A stretch of DNA of 64,000 bases from assembly GCA_037893245.1 (NCBI GenBank), contig JBAIAA010000261.1, positions 1,922,001-1,986,000 of the forward strand, given 5' to 3'. Position numbers and translations under genes: made by a program. The stretch's first letter is position 1. Each line of letters begins with the position of its first letter. Below the pieces are notes generated by a model. That model saw nothing but the letters and a program-made list of their open reading frames with translations, made no database searches and was not told the DNA's origin. Of this stretch, positions 55,801-64,000 are shown piece after piece. The stretch comes from Crossaster papposus (Eukaryota; Echinodermata; Asteroidea; Velatida; Solasteridae).

Positions 55801-56820
55801 GCAGCTACACCATCCAAGGGACCATTCGAACCACTGCACATGTCACCAATGCCGCCAGGAGCGTGGCAACACCTCAGCATGGACTTCTGCGGCCCATTAC
55901 CCAGTGGGGAATACCTAATGGTCCTCATTGATGAATATTCACGATACCCAATCGTCGAAATCGTGCGATCCGTTTCATCGACGACGGTCATACCTATCTT
56001 GGACAAAGTTCTCTCCACCTTTGGCTACTGCAAAGTCATCAAAACTGACAACGGGAGTCCGTTCAACTCCCATGCATTCGCTCAATTCGCAAAATACAGT
56101 GGATTTGAACACAGACGCATTACGCCACACTGGCCCCGGGCCAACGCCCAAGCCGAAGCGTTTAACAAACCGCTTATGAAAATTGTCCGTGCTGCCCACC
56201 TCGAGTGCAAACCATGGAAACAGGAACTACACAAATTCCTTCGGCAATACCGTGCCACCCCACACCCATCTACTGGCATACCCCCCTTCCAACTCCTCTT
56301 TGGACGCGCACCTCGCACACGCCTGCCACAGGTTGACCAGCATACAACATGTACATCCGACGCCACCGCCAGGGATAATGACAAACGAGCAAAGCTCAAA
56401 CAAAAACTATACACTGATCGCCGTTTGGGAGCTAGCTCTGAACGCCCCAATGTGCAAGTGGGTGATACTGTGTTAGTCGAACATGACCGCCGCCCTAACA
56501 AGCTCTCCACACCATTTGACCCACAGCCGCATGTCGTATCCGCTAAAAATGGTAGCATGCTTACAGCAACAGCAAATGGTCGCACGGTCACTCGCAACTC
56601 GTCTCGGTTCAAAAAGGTCCCCATTCGCTCGGATGCTTTTGTCAACACCGACAATGAGGAGGAGGACGTGATAACCAATCGCCCACTAACAACACCCACC
56701 GACACTCTGCAACGTCAGACTATGCCTACCACTGCACAAACCCCCAACGAACATACAAGGAAACAACCAGCTAGACTGAGGCGGCCCCCCGGCTACCTTA
56801 AAGACTATGTTACAAAGTGA
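52801..56820 (+). CDS. Gag-Pol polyprotein of the LTR retrotransposon
   Basis: The frame is open from 52732; MANYLPSFPSFDYE at 52801 is the likelier start (1,339 residues). Positions below count from 52732. Gag ends in a Cys-rich block (from 238) and a CCHC knuckle CSHCGKENHFERVC (258-271). Aspartic protease: LLIDTGST, Asp 336. Reverse transcriptase: LCVDMRE (Asp 516) and ISDDII (Asp 613-614), with Ile where YxDD has Tyr. RNase H: TVDAS (Asp 763) and TDHKPL (Asp 826). Integrase: HEGH zinc-finger histidines, CLAC (1019-1022), catalytic Asp 1051, Asp 1106 and Glu 1142, spaced exactly as D-x54-D-x35-E. Gag and Pol are in one frame with no frameshift or stop. Gene order RT-RNase H-integrase is that of Ty3/gypsy; a Mag-like clade is a guess. 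Confidence 0.93.
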   Translation: MANYLPSFPSFDYEADKPNAATRWEKWLKRLENLFVALDIQDDNRQKALLLHYGGELVHDIYDAEKPPESGTTYKDARSVLDNYFKPKKNVQMEIYTFRACKQKDGQTLDEYVTELRTLAKTCEFAEADKELLTQLIQHCSSNRLRRRALREPDRSLKDILNLGRALETADAQATTMERETIHATRTYTRPKQMQHGKPDSKKRNTTAGKRDNTCIFCGGSYPHDGPCPARGKKCSHCGKENHFERVCMKKKREQKVHQIDEPDDMTTGEYSDDEYCFTLRAQNANMTHTVYALSLPRACVKINNNTVKLLIDTGSTVNILDEQTYARVGTPKMTLHKQSQVHAYGGEHPITILGQCQLTVETTAQIQCHKFLIAKGNHGSLLGYETATNLQLVNIVNATSHETQCKDKYPGLFKGVGKLKDTQAKIHIDPSVRPKAITNRRTPFHLRTKVETELQRLQQEDIIERVGGEPTPWVSPIVTPPKKDGSIRLCVDMREPNKAILRERHTTPTVDELIHDLNGASVFSKIDLRSGYHQLELEPSSRYITTFTTHVGLFRYKRLNFGISSASEVFQEAIRNVITGIDGARNISDDIICFGSGPNAQRDHDKALDDTLKRLHDHGLTVNWAKCEFNVNTIHFFGLVFSPTGISPDAKKVEAIKTASPPTNAQELRSFLGMTNYSARFIKNYATITEPLRRLTRKDYSWNWSHEQQNAFDTLKNALKENANIAYFDLRKDIAITVDASPIGLGAILTQDGDVVAYSSRALTPVESRYSQTEREALAIVWACEHFDMYVRGTPHFTVITDHKPLVNIWQKPRPPLRIERWGLRLQPYKFTIQYQPGSENPADYISRHPQKDTQASSHEQRIAEQYVNFVTSTSVPRAMNIDDIKTATANDPTLQKAMEFLRTGRWFELDLMTDPAVSTSDLLQLRNIRDELSCHTDNILLRHDKIVIPATLRKVAVSLAHEGHQGMARTKAMIRSKVWFPGINEKVENTVRNCLACQAATPSKGPFEPLHMSPMPPGAWQHLSMDFCGPLPSGEYLMVLIDEYSRYPIVEIVRSVSSTTVIPILDKVLSTFGYCKVIKTDNGSPFNSHAFAQFAKYSGFEHRRITPHWPRANAQAEAFNKPLMKIVRAAHLECKPWKQELHKFLRQYRATPHPSTGIPPFQLLFGRAPRTRLPQVDQHTTCTSDATARDNDKRAKLKQKLYTDRRLGASSERPNVQVGDTVLVEHDRRPNKLSTPFDPQPHVVSAKNGSMLTATANGRTVTRNSSRFKKVPIRSDAFVNTDNEEEDVITNRPLTTPTDTLQRQTMPTTAQTPNEHTRKQPARLRRPPGYLKDYVTK

Positions 56821-57055
56821 CTTTGAACAGAACTCAGTCCGACTATAGGCTAACAACTTTAAAGTGTGTCATTGCATTTAACAATGTTGAACGCGTGTGT
56901 TTATTTAACAGGAATCAATCAATATACCTTTTGGCTTTGAATTACACTTTGAAATTTTGCCTTTATGTAAAACAAATTCTGATTGTGTTGGACAGCGGGC
57001 AGGGACATTACCTATATTGTATTTAAATGCAACCCTGTTAACACCAATTCAACTT

Positions 57056-57064
57056 GGGGAGGGA
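57056..57064 (+). promoter_or_regulatory. Polypurine tract
   Basis: GGGGAGGGA lies immediately before the 3' LTR, the expected plus-strand priming site. Confidence 0.8.
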
Positions 57065-57273
57065 TGTAGTGTCCGATACTATTTGCATCACCATTTAGAT
57101 ACAGCATGTAGTGCAATACTATCTGCCACACCATTGAGCACAAGGGCATTATGGGAAATAAGCACAGGGAAAGGAATTGCATGGAATAAAGCACAGCTAC
57201 TCAGTTCAGTACATATAACCCTCCAGTTTGTCTTTATAATTAGACTCTTTATGAATCGTACACGGACACCACA
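57065..57273 (+). repeat. 3' LTR
   Basis: Same 209 bp as the 5' LTR, followed by the target duplication GCGTC. Confidence 0.95.
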
Positions 57274-57545
57274 GCGTCGCATCGGGCCATCGTGCCATCG
57301 GCATCGCCCCGACGCCACGGCGCGACGGCACGACGCGGCACAACGCGACGGCAACGGCACGACGTGACGCGACGGCGACAGTCGTGCCGTCGTGTCGTGT
57401 CGTGCCGTCGTGTTGTGCCGTCGTGTCGTGCCATCGTGTTGTGCCGTTTTGTCGTGTCGTGCCGTCGTGTCGTGCCGTCACGTCGTTCCGTCGTGACGTG
57501 TCGTGCCGTTGTGCCGTGCCGTCGAGCCATCGCTTCATGCCGTCC
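57274..57545. repeat. GC-rich foldback minisatellite (CGTGC/GCACG)
   Basis: The first ~100 bp uses GACGGCACGACGCG-type words. From about 57376 the strand flips to GTCGTGCCGTCGTGTC-type words, so the array is a long imperfect hairpin with roughly 5-bp periodicity. Frames reading HDGTTRRHDTT or VVSCRRVVPS are artefacts. Confidence 0.9.
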
Positions 57546-57670
57546 CCTCAGACTGGTGGAAATATGAGGCGCCCTTACTAAAGACGCGACGTAGCCCTGT
57601 TCTATAATTTATTACCATACCATACCCAAAACTTCACGCACGCGCGTAGGCTTCACTCATTGTTAACGAA

Positions 57671-57733
57671 ATGAAAGAAATACTCAGTTCATTAGGATTG
57701 GAAGAACACATTTTGCTGTTTCAAGAGAATCAG
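57671..57733 (+). CDS. SAM-domain-like first exon, gene unidentified
   Basis: An ATG after AACGAA opens MKEILSSLGLEEHILLF, ending FQENQ at a good donor (CAG/GTATGT). This is the usual start of a SAM domain (LxxLGLExxxxxFxEN). I cannot name the gene. The only matching second exon found is 59039-59101. Confidence 0.4.
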
Positions 57734-57847
57734 GTATGTCTATTCCTGTTGTACAAGTATAGGCTTTTAATTAATGTATCACAGTTAATGTAGTCTGATA
57801 TGGTGCATTGAGTTAAATAGTTGAACAAAACCCCCCAATTTGATATA

Positions 57848-58305
57848 TTAACCCTAACTACCCCAAGCCCATCAAACTCCAACTGCAGCTTTCGCTAGGT
57901 TTTGGCAGGTTTGGTACCAAACCGTAACAACTTGTTGTTAGACTTTGTTTGACTCAGTACCAAAGGCCCAGGGAGACCCTGTTGAATTCTGTGAGGTTCA
58001 GGACACAAAGGCATGAGACTTGTCAAAATGTTAGAAATCTTGAGAATGCACAGGCATTAATACGTGAGTGACCCACATTGTCACGGCACACCTTGTACTT
58101 TGTATGTGTGTCCCCACTAAAACACACAATACCACTGGCCAGTTATCACTGTACCAAGTCAATAAAACTTCAACTGTTGGAGTTTGGCAGGTTTAGTACT
58201 GTTAGGTTCAGTAGTGTACCAAAAATTACTGAACATGTGTGAGCTGTTGAAGTTTGTTAGGTTTGGTATGCTTCCTAGTGCGAGAGCCTAGGGGGTTAGG
58301 GTTAA
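57848..58305. repeat. Inverted-repeat element (TTAACCCTAAC ends)
   Basis: TTAACCCTAACTACCCC at the left mirrors GGGGGTTAGGGTTAA at the right. The interior has 'ggtttggtaccaaaccgt'. Relatives lie at about 4166-4590 and 61350-61465. A smaller foldback of the same type lies at 58797-58908. Confidence 0.65.
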
Positions 58306-58707
58306 AACAGCGGTATGTTATTTACTAGACAGATCGATGGTCTAAATATGCACTAATGACTAATTTTACTGAAAAAGGGGAGGGAGGCGCCCCAAGTCTT
58401 TATTTTGGAAACCATTCACTTGTTTCCTGATTAACCCTTGCTCTATAAATGAGTGTTGTTTCTTGCAAGTCGCAGTGGTATGCCTATGTACTCCAGCTGC
58501 AGTGCATTGGAGGAATACCAGACTATTGACCAATCGCTGTTTATGAGTTAACCACGCCCCGGCCTTTAGACAACCCTATGTGAATTTGGTGGTTTGGGTT
58601 TTTTGTCTCAGATTTTACGCATTCTACGTGGAATTATAATTGATGTGATTGGTCAATCAGCCACGATAGGTCCATTTCAAAGCTGCTACTGGAGTGCATT
58701 GGAGGGC

Positions 58708-58733
58708 ACTTGGGGGGTGGGGGGGGGGGGGGG
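58708..58733 (+). repeat. G-homopolymer tract
   Basis: A G-rich run with a single T interruption. Similar G/C tracts occur at 2757-2776, 10670-10691 and 62889-62902. Confidence 0.85.
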
Positions 58734-59038
58734 GTTGCTGGTCATTGTTGTTCACTTCACCAGAAAGTCTTGATGGAAATTGCCTTTGTTTTTATTATAA
58801 GTAACTTTTATAATGTTAACCCTAACTCCCTACACAACAAAGGAAGTTGGAGGATTTTGAAGGAATTGTATTGTTCAATTAAACAATGGTGAGGGAGTTG
58901 GGGTTAAACATCAATTTGAATTATTATAACATTATATAACATAACATAACAGAAGATTAACAAAACATTACTTAAACATTACATATTAACATCGACCTGG
59001 TGTTCCAAAAGTACAAAGTGTTTTGTTTTATTTTACAG

Positions 59039-59101
59039 CCTATTAGACATACCTGCACCCTCCATCTCACTCTAGAGGATTATGGCATGGGGCTTTGCTA
59101 A
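59039..59101 (+). CDS. Possible second SAM-like exon, ends in a stop
   Basis: Acceptor TTTTATTTTACAG. In phase 0 it reads PIRHTCTLHLTLEDYGMGLC then TAA. HLTLEDYGMGL resembles the LTxEDLKEMGI part of a SAM domain, one residue out. The combined protein would be only 41 residues with half a SAM domain, so a truncated pseudogene or a chance match is possible. Confidence 0.3.
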   Translation, partial: PIRHTCTLHLTLEDYGMGLC

Positions 59102-59214
59102 TATCAGTGCAATGCACTGTTTACTCACATCACAGCATGGCCAAGTTATCCTCCAGTTTCCTTTGGCATTCCAAAGTGTACAAGGATTCCCTATTGAAAT
59201 AATGTTTTTGCCGG

Positions 59215-59460
59215 GCAGACGACACGCGACGGTACGACGGCACGGCACGACGCGATGACGCGACGGCACAACGCGACGGCTCGACGCGATGGTCCGACGC
59301 CACGACGCGACGGCACGATGCGACAGCACGATGCGACAGCACGACGCGACGGTACTATGATACAACATGACGCAACGCGACACCACGCCACTGCACGTCG
59401 TGACGCTTTTGACACTGCATAACAGTAATAAGAAACGAGGCGACGGCACGACGCGACGAA
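59215..59460. repeat. GC-rich minisatellite (GACGCGACGGCAC), related to 57274-57545
   Basis: It uses the same words as the left arm of the 57.3-kb array, degenerate, interrupted near 59345-59435. The SAM-like fragment lies between the two arrays. Confidence 0.88.
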
Positions 59461-60880
59461 GCCGCTCTAGGCTCTAGTATCGCCAGATCATGTCCAAATG
59501 TTAAAAAGCGATAACTAGGGCCTAGTAACTCGAACTAGATCTTTTGTAATTTAAAAATCATTTTGTTGTTTTTTAAGATTTTTAAGATTAAGTTTATTTA
59601 TTGAAATTAGACCCGTGAACATGACGGTATATCGTCAGACCCCCTAAAACTACGGGGTCCTATTTCTGCGCACTCGCCTTTAATTTTAATTTGCAACGCG
59701 CGCATCTTAAAAATGTGCCATTGCAAGGATCGTATTCTTTGGTGCATGAACTTTCACAACCACTAAAAAAAATTTTAAAGTGAATGTTTTTACGGTAAGT
59801 CAGGCAAAACAATGAAAACAGTCTGCTTTTTACAGCTAATTGCTAGGTACAAATGCTGGTGGAGGCTTCCGGGTCTGTAGAAGTCGAAAACATGACCGCA
59901 TGGTAAACTTTGTTGGTCGCCCTCTGTCGTCAGTATTAAAGCTACTGTGTCCTACATGTATATAATTCATTTTTTTATTTTTACTGGGTTTAAGACTTGC
60001 CGTACAACAAAAAAGACACGTTTCTTATATTATTTTGGAATTTTCTTCTGTCATAACTATTACAATCTGACATCTTGACAATGTCAATACATGATCAATA
60101 GATGACTTGAGTTACATGGCCTGGACACCGTAGATTGTCCATGAAGCGCCCCACTGCGCAGATTTAGGCAGGATTTATTTCTGAACGCTAAAACTGCACG
60201 CTTTGGAATTCCCCGCTTTGGAATTCCCCGCTTGTCGCGCGCTACAAATACAGAGAATTTTGCTTTGTTAATCGGCATGGTGGAAGACCGTAAGCCAAAA
60301 ATTAAGTTTTGTTTAGGAAAAGAGTGGTTGCTCTTTAAGCTTTAAGCTATTCGGTTGCAAATACTTATGTGCGCAGAAATAGGATGATCGAGGATACACC
60401 GCCACGCTTCGATGGATTTTTTTGGTTCCAGGCTTATTTTTGCTTCAAATAGCATAAACTATGACATCGTGAAATGGAGCATTGCTGTACATTTGTATGC
60501 GGCTATTTTACTTCTAGAATGGGCCATTTGAGATTACACCGGTCCCATTGATAAACATAACATGATCATGCGGTCATCCCATGCCTCATGCCCCGTGTCA
60601 CCCGAGCCCATTGAAAATAAGCCAATTCTATGTCTCGGGCGCACAGGGAATTGTGGGATAGAAATTAGATAAACAAAACCATGCGGAGGCGTGTTGTGCA
60701 TAGTGTACTGTGCTAGCTTGTACATGTACATAGTGCAAGCTAGCAAGGGCAGACCGAGCTGCAAATCCAACATTTAGGGGTTTTGTCACAAATTTGATAT
60801 AAACGGGAAGAGAATCATGCACCAAAATCAATGCCGTTTAAATTGGCATGAAATATATTTTTGTGAATAGATATATAACA
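59461..60880. other. Intergenic stretch upstream of GOLGA1, no gene seen
   Basis: It holds a short duplication, GCTTTGGAATTCCCC twice at about 60200-60230, and a palindromic TGTACATGTACA near 60720. The GOLGA1 promoter and a 5'-UTR exon may lie here but could not be placed. Confidence 0.4.
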
Positions 60881-60887
60881 GTTTAAA

Positions 60888-61224
60888 TGTAGAATACACC
60901 ATTGGCATAAATTGCTTAAAGGTAGGATACACCATTGGTAATTGCTTGAATTATCATTAATGGGTAGATTTGGGGGGGTTGTATTTCGTAGTAAATATCG
61001 TTTAACAGACCTGTCCAAAGTTTTACAATCATGGATGCCGAGAAAAGCACGAAAAACAGCGTTTGTTTTCAACCGGCGTTGGTCAGTTATTCTTATGTTA
61101 TCTTTTTTTTTTCGCGATCGCCGTCCGGATGCCTAGAATCATTATTTACTTTCAAGTGAGTAACATATTTCTTAATAATTCGGTAGTAAATATTTTTGAT
61201 ATCTGCAAATGGTGTATACTACCT
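60888..61224 (+). mobile_element. MITE family 1 copy with a doubled left end
   Basis: 60920-61224 is a TTAA-flanked copy (AGGTAGGATACACCATT to GGTGTATACTACCT). 60888-60915 is a second left end (ATGTAGAATACACCATTGGC), so a copy inserted at or beside an older one. Confidence 0.8.
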
Positions 61225-61533
61225 TTAAATTATTATTGCGTGGTACATAGTACAATGGAAAACTGTATACACAACTTAAGGACTTTGATTTTGGAGGTAT
61301 GCCTTACCCAGTGTAAAAGACAATGCAATTTAGGGGTCCAGTACCCATTCTAACAGATTCTTAACAGATTTCAACTAAACTCCCACCAAACTCTAAACCA
61401 AACCTGGTATTGGAGTTTAACTACATGTACATGTAGATGGGGATTAAGGGTTAACTAGGGTTAATCATTTCGTGGTTACAAGCCGCATATTCCTCTACCA
61501 TAATGATCATGATCACTTTAATTTTATACAAAG

Positions 61534-61753
61534 GTTAAAGTAAGCCGTCATGTTTGCCAAACTGAAGAAAAAGATTGTTGAAGAGGAAGGGGTACAGGAG
61601 GCAGAGTTGAGCAAGAAGTACGTGCCTGGGTCTGCCGTACCTCATCGACCCCCTGATGGGTCCCCAGTATCTAGAGGGCATAGAGGTTCAGCTGCTAGTC
61701 TTTCATCTCAAGGCAGCTCATCTAGCTTGAATGCACAGGCGGATAACAAGAAG
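61534..61753 (+). CDS. GOLGA1: GOLGA1 (golgin-97) first coding exon
   Basis: The ATG is at 61550; AAAG at 61530-61533 is a plausible acceptor of a 5'-UTR intron. It encodes MFAKLKKKIVEEEGVQEAEL, nearly the known start of golgin-97, then a Ser/Pro-rich stretch (PDGSPVSRGHRGSAASLSSQ) ending ADNKK at GTAGGT. Golgin-97 is a trans-Golgi tether with a long coiled coil and a C-terminal GRIP domain that binds ARL1; those parts lie right of the window. A decayed copy of part of this exon follows in the intron. Confidence 0.85.
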
Positions 61754-61817
61754 GTAGGTTGGTATTAGCAGGGGTGCCGCCGTACTGGGGATGAAGGGCA
61801 CAGTACCATTACCAGGT

Positions 61818-61901
61818 CCTGTACCTCGGCGACTGCTTGACTGATGGACAGTATCCAGAGGGCATGGTGGCTCAGGTCCTAGTCTGTCGTCCGAAGATCA
61901 C
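61818..61901 (+). pseudogene. Decayed tandem duplicate of part of GOLGA1 exon 1
   Basis: It reads PVPRRLLD, stop, WTVSRGHGGSGPSLSSEDHL against AVPHRPPDGSPVSRGHRGSA and ASLSSQ in the exon, with clear nucleotide similarity ('cagtatc.agagggcat', 'cctagtct'). The stop codon and lack of splice sites suggest it is not used. Confidence 0.7.
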
Positions 61902-61908
61902 TTGAGGG

Positions 61909-62070
61909 TGGGGAGAGGGGGTGGGGTGGTGGAAGGGGGTGGGGTGGGAGGGAAGGGATGGGGTTGGGGTGGGAGGAAGGGGTGGGGTGGGAGGAAGGGG
62001 TGGGGTGAGAGGAAGGGGTGGGGTGAGAGTAGGTATCCTGGGAGTAGGTATCCTGGGAGTAGGTATCCTG
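61909..62070 (+). repeat. G-rich 18-bp and 15-bp tandem repeats
   Basis: Three to four units of about GGAAGGGGTGGGGTGAGA are followed by three units of GTAGGTATCCTGGGA. Many GGG runs lie on the plus strand, which is capable of G-quadruplexes. Confidence 0.9.
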
Positions 62071-62208
62071 TGTGTCCTGAGTGGGCGTGATAACATGTCC
62101 CGCATATTGCTAATTATAAAGATGATACGGTAGTTTAGGAGAGATGTAGAATTAAGCTGGGATCAACACATTTCTAGCCCTTTTTGGTCAGCTGTGCTTT
62201 TCCGATAT

Positions 62209-62562
62209 TTGTGAGGGGTTCTGGCAAAAGGAGACGGAACTGGGCAGAGGTTGAAATTAAGGTTCGCAGGTATTAGAAAAGAGAATAAACTTCTCATTAC
62301 AATGCTGTGCTGTTTTGTACACTTCAGTTGGACATTTCGTTACCAAGTTTGCATTTATCAACACGTCGCAACAGTAAAATATTTGGAAAAAAGCCTTTGA
62401 AGTTTCAAGTTCTGTACTATTCTATACTATTTTAACAAAATATAGTTAGTAGGCATACCAAAGATTATAAATATCAATAAATCAAAGCCTTTCATTATTT
62501 TGCAGTTTTCTCCACAATGCCCTGTGCCCAGTTCCGTCTCATTCTGTCAGAACGCCTCACAT
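62209..62562. mobile_element. MITE family 3 copy in GOLGA1 intron
   Basis: TTGTGAGGGGTTCTGGCAAA at the left mirrors CAGAACGCCTCACATTT at the right. Its end lies 28 bp upstream of the GOLGA1 exon 2 acceptor. Confidence 0.85.
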
Positions 62563-62590
62563 TTATTAATTTACCTTATTTGAATTCAAG

Positions 62591-62750
62591 GGTGCTGAGG
62601 TAACTACGGACAATCTCCAAGCCGAGCTGACCCAGCGCAATGATCAAGTCCGTCGTCTGGAGAGCAAGCTTGACGAATACTCCGCGATGCTGAAGGAAGT
62701 AGTCAAGACGAAAGAGAGATTGGAGATTGCGCTGGAGAAACAACAAGAAG
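62591..62750 (+). CDS. GOLGA1: GOLGA1 (golgin-97) second coding exon
   Basis: Acceptor TTGAATTCAAG, donor GAAG/GTAAAG, phase 0/1. It encodes GAEVTTDNLQAELTQRNDQV, RRLESKLDEYSAML, then TKERLEIALEKQQE. The KxRLEIALEK core matches the start of the golgin-97 coiled coil as I recall it. The next exon lies beyond the window. Confidence 0.85.
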
Positions 62751-62911
62751 GTAAAGAAAGCGAGAAACGGTAAAAGTAAATGAGAAGCTCTAATTTTTCC
62801 CAGGAATAAGAGCAGCTTTAGGGTTGAAAAACTACACACATTGTTAGTGATTTATGCATTTTACAGTCGAACGGACCATCTTAGACCCTCCCCCCCCCCC
62901 CACCCTCCCCC

Positions 62912-63153
62912 TTAACCAGTTCGCGCCGGGATTATTTGAACATCACCGAGCCGAGGGGCAGGATTATTTTTAACGAAACTCGATCCGAAGCGGGTTCAGG
63001 CTGATAGTGCCGGGAAGCACACCCACGCATTTCCGGCCTTGCTCGCTGCTGACAGACATTTCCGAACTTGAACTTGGTGTGTTTATGCGTCATCCGTTTT
63101 GAATTTGTGGAAAACTTTGCGTTTATATACGTCATCCGGCGCGAACTGGTTAA
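62912..63153 (-). mobile_element. MITE family 2 full copy, reverse
   Basis: TTAACCAGTTCGCGCC to GGCGCGAACTGGTTAA, directly after a C-homopolymer tract. Confidence 0.88.
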
Positions 63154-63408
63154 AGGTGGTAATTTACAATGTACCCTTATTTTTTGGTATGAAGAATTAA
63201 ATGAAAATAGTTTTAAATAATTTGTTTACCATTTTCTTAGCAAAAACACTGATTTGTATTAATATTGTTATTATTTTTGCATTTTACTATCATATGAAGC
63301 ATGAAATGTTATCTTAAAGATTCATAATTTAAACTCCAATATCTAAAAAAAATTATAAAGTCCAACTGGATTCAAAATGTAGACCGGGACAAATTGTGTA
63401 CACATTAA

Positions 63409-63795
63409 AGGGATCGTATACCTTTGGTAATTACTCAAAAAATTAATGGCAATAAAAACTTACTTGGTAAGAAGTACAGCAGCTTTGGATAGTATAATGC
63501 ATTTTTAGAAACGTTTCACTTTGAAGTACTGCGGTTATGGAAAAAGATATCACTTCTTATCCCCAAAAATTTGAATCTGAGAAGCGTTACTGCAGTGACG
63601 TTTCTCGGAGTGTTTATTTCAATGCAGATTATTCTTCCTGCGTGGACAAAACCGCTCCAGAATTTCGGCAATATCTCAAAAACGCTACCACCTTTTGAAA
63701 TGAAATTTTTATAGGTTAGTTTTATGGTATATATCTATAACTATAGAGGATTGAAACAAACAGTGGGTTCCAATTACCAAACGTATACGATCCCT
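63409..63795 (-). mobile_element. MITE family 4 copy, inverted relative to 48820-49190
   Basis: TTAA (63405-63408 and 63796-63799) flanks AGGGATCGTATACC and GTATACGATCCCT. The interior is the reverse complement of the 48.8-kb copy. Confidence 0.85.
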
Positions 63796-63824
63796 TTAAG
63801 GTGGCATTATGAAAAAATCTAGAG

Positions 63825-63905
63825 AAGTACAAGAGATCATGGGTTTGAGTCTCACCCGAATATTTGTTTCTGTCATGATCTTTCGGGACAGCAATTGACT
63901 GCAAA
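63825..63905 (+). mobile_element. SINE fragment
   Basis: A B-box-like GGGTTTGAGTCTC is followed by 'atatttgtttctgtcatgat' and 'ctttcggg', which match the reverse complement of 42046-42110. Confidence 0.6.
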
Positions 63906-64000
63906 GTGTTAATAAAAATGCGTAGGTGAAGAGCAGAACCAATTATTGAATGTAAGACGCGTTTAAATCCCACACAGGCTTATATTGAAACAGATAAAAG

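Larger units (their letters stand above)
52387..57278 (+). mobile_element. Complete Ty3/gypsy-type LTR retrotransposon
   Basis: Two 209-bp LTRs (52392-52600 and 57065-57273) are identical by eye, begin TG and end CA. They are flanked by the 5-bp duplication GCGTC (52387-52391 and 57274-57278). PBS, PPT and a single open gag-pol frame are present and there is no envelope gene. Identical LTRs and an unbroken frame indicate a recent insertion. It lies upstream of the minus-strand FKBPL-like gene. Confidence 0.95.

Noticed and set aside
57206..57581. Arg/Thr- or Cys/Val-rich frames over the GC minisatellite
   Set aside because: They are repeat artefacts of the CGTGC array on both strands.

Overview
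The window is animal nuclear DNA. Genes are split into small exons with GT-AG introns of about 0.3-4 kb, and the introns are full of short inverted-repeat transposons (MITEs), tRNA-derived SINEs and decayed LINE and Penelope-like fragments. The proteins belong to metazoan families. An invertebrate deuterostome, possibly an echinoderm, fits best, but that is inference; nothing here fixes the species.

Left two thirds (1414-about 41379, plus strand): one large gene encoding a coiled-coil centrosome/Golgi scaffold of the CDK5RAP2 / myomegalin (PDE4DIP) / centrosomin family. I assembled 27 coding exons by hand. All junction phases agree and the exons total 6,372 nt (2,123 residues plus stop). The N-terminal part, where the CM1 gamma-tubulin-complex motif should be, lies left of the window. 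The last exon is uncertain. One extra exon-like segment (23590-23666) would break the frame if used.

Middle (41.4-52.4 kb): mostly repeats and AT-rich sequence, with one intact single-exon gene on the minus strand (49594-50532) for an FKBPL-like TPR co-chaperone with a degenerate PPIase domain.

52387-57278: a complete, apparently young Ty3/gypsy-type LTR retrotransposon with identical 209-bp LTRs, a 5-bp target duplication, PBS, PPT and one uninterrupted gag-pol frame. It sits beside a GC-rich foldback minisatellite. A short SAM-domain-like two-exon fragment (57671-59101) follows, between two minisatellite arrays.

Right end (61534 onward, plus strand): the first two coding exons of golgin-97 (GOLGA1); the gene runs off the edge. 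CDK5RAP2 and GOLGA1 are both on human 9q33, so their closeness here looks like retained linkage.

Repeats: at least four inverted-repeat families use TTAA targets, and three insertions abut the terminal TTAA of one of them. Two hAT-like elements have 7- or 8-bp target duplications. Several minisatellites are present, one apparently grown from a transposon end. Two genes carry decayed partial duplicates of their own exons.
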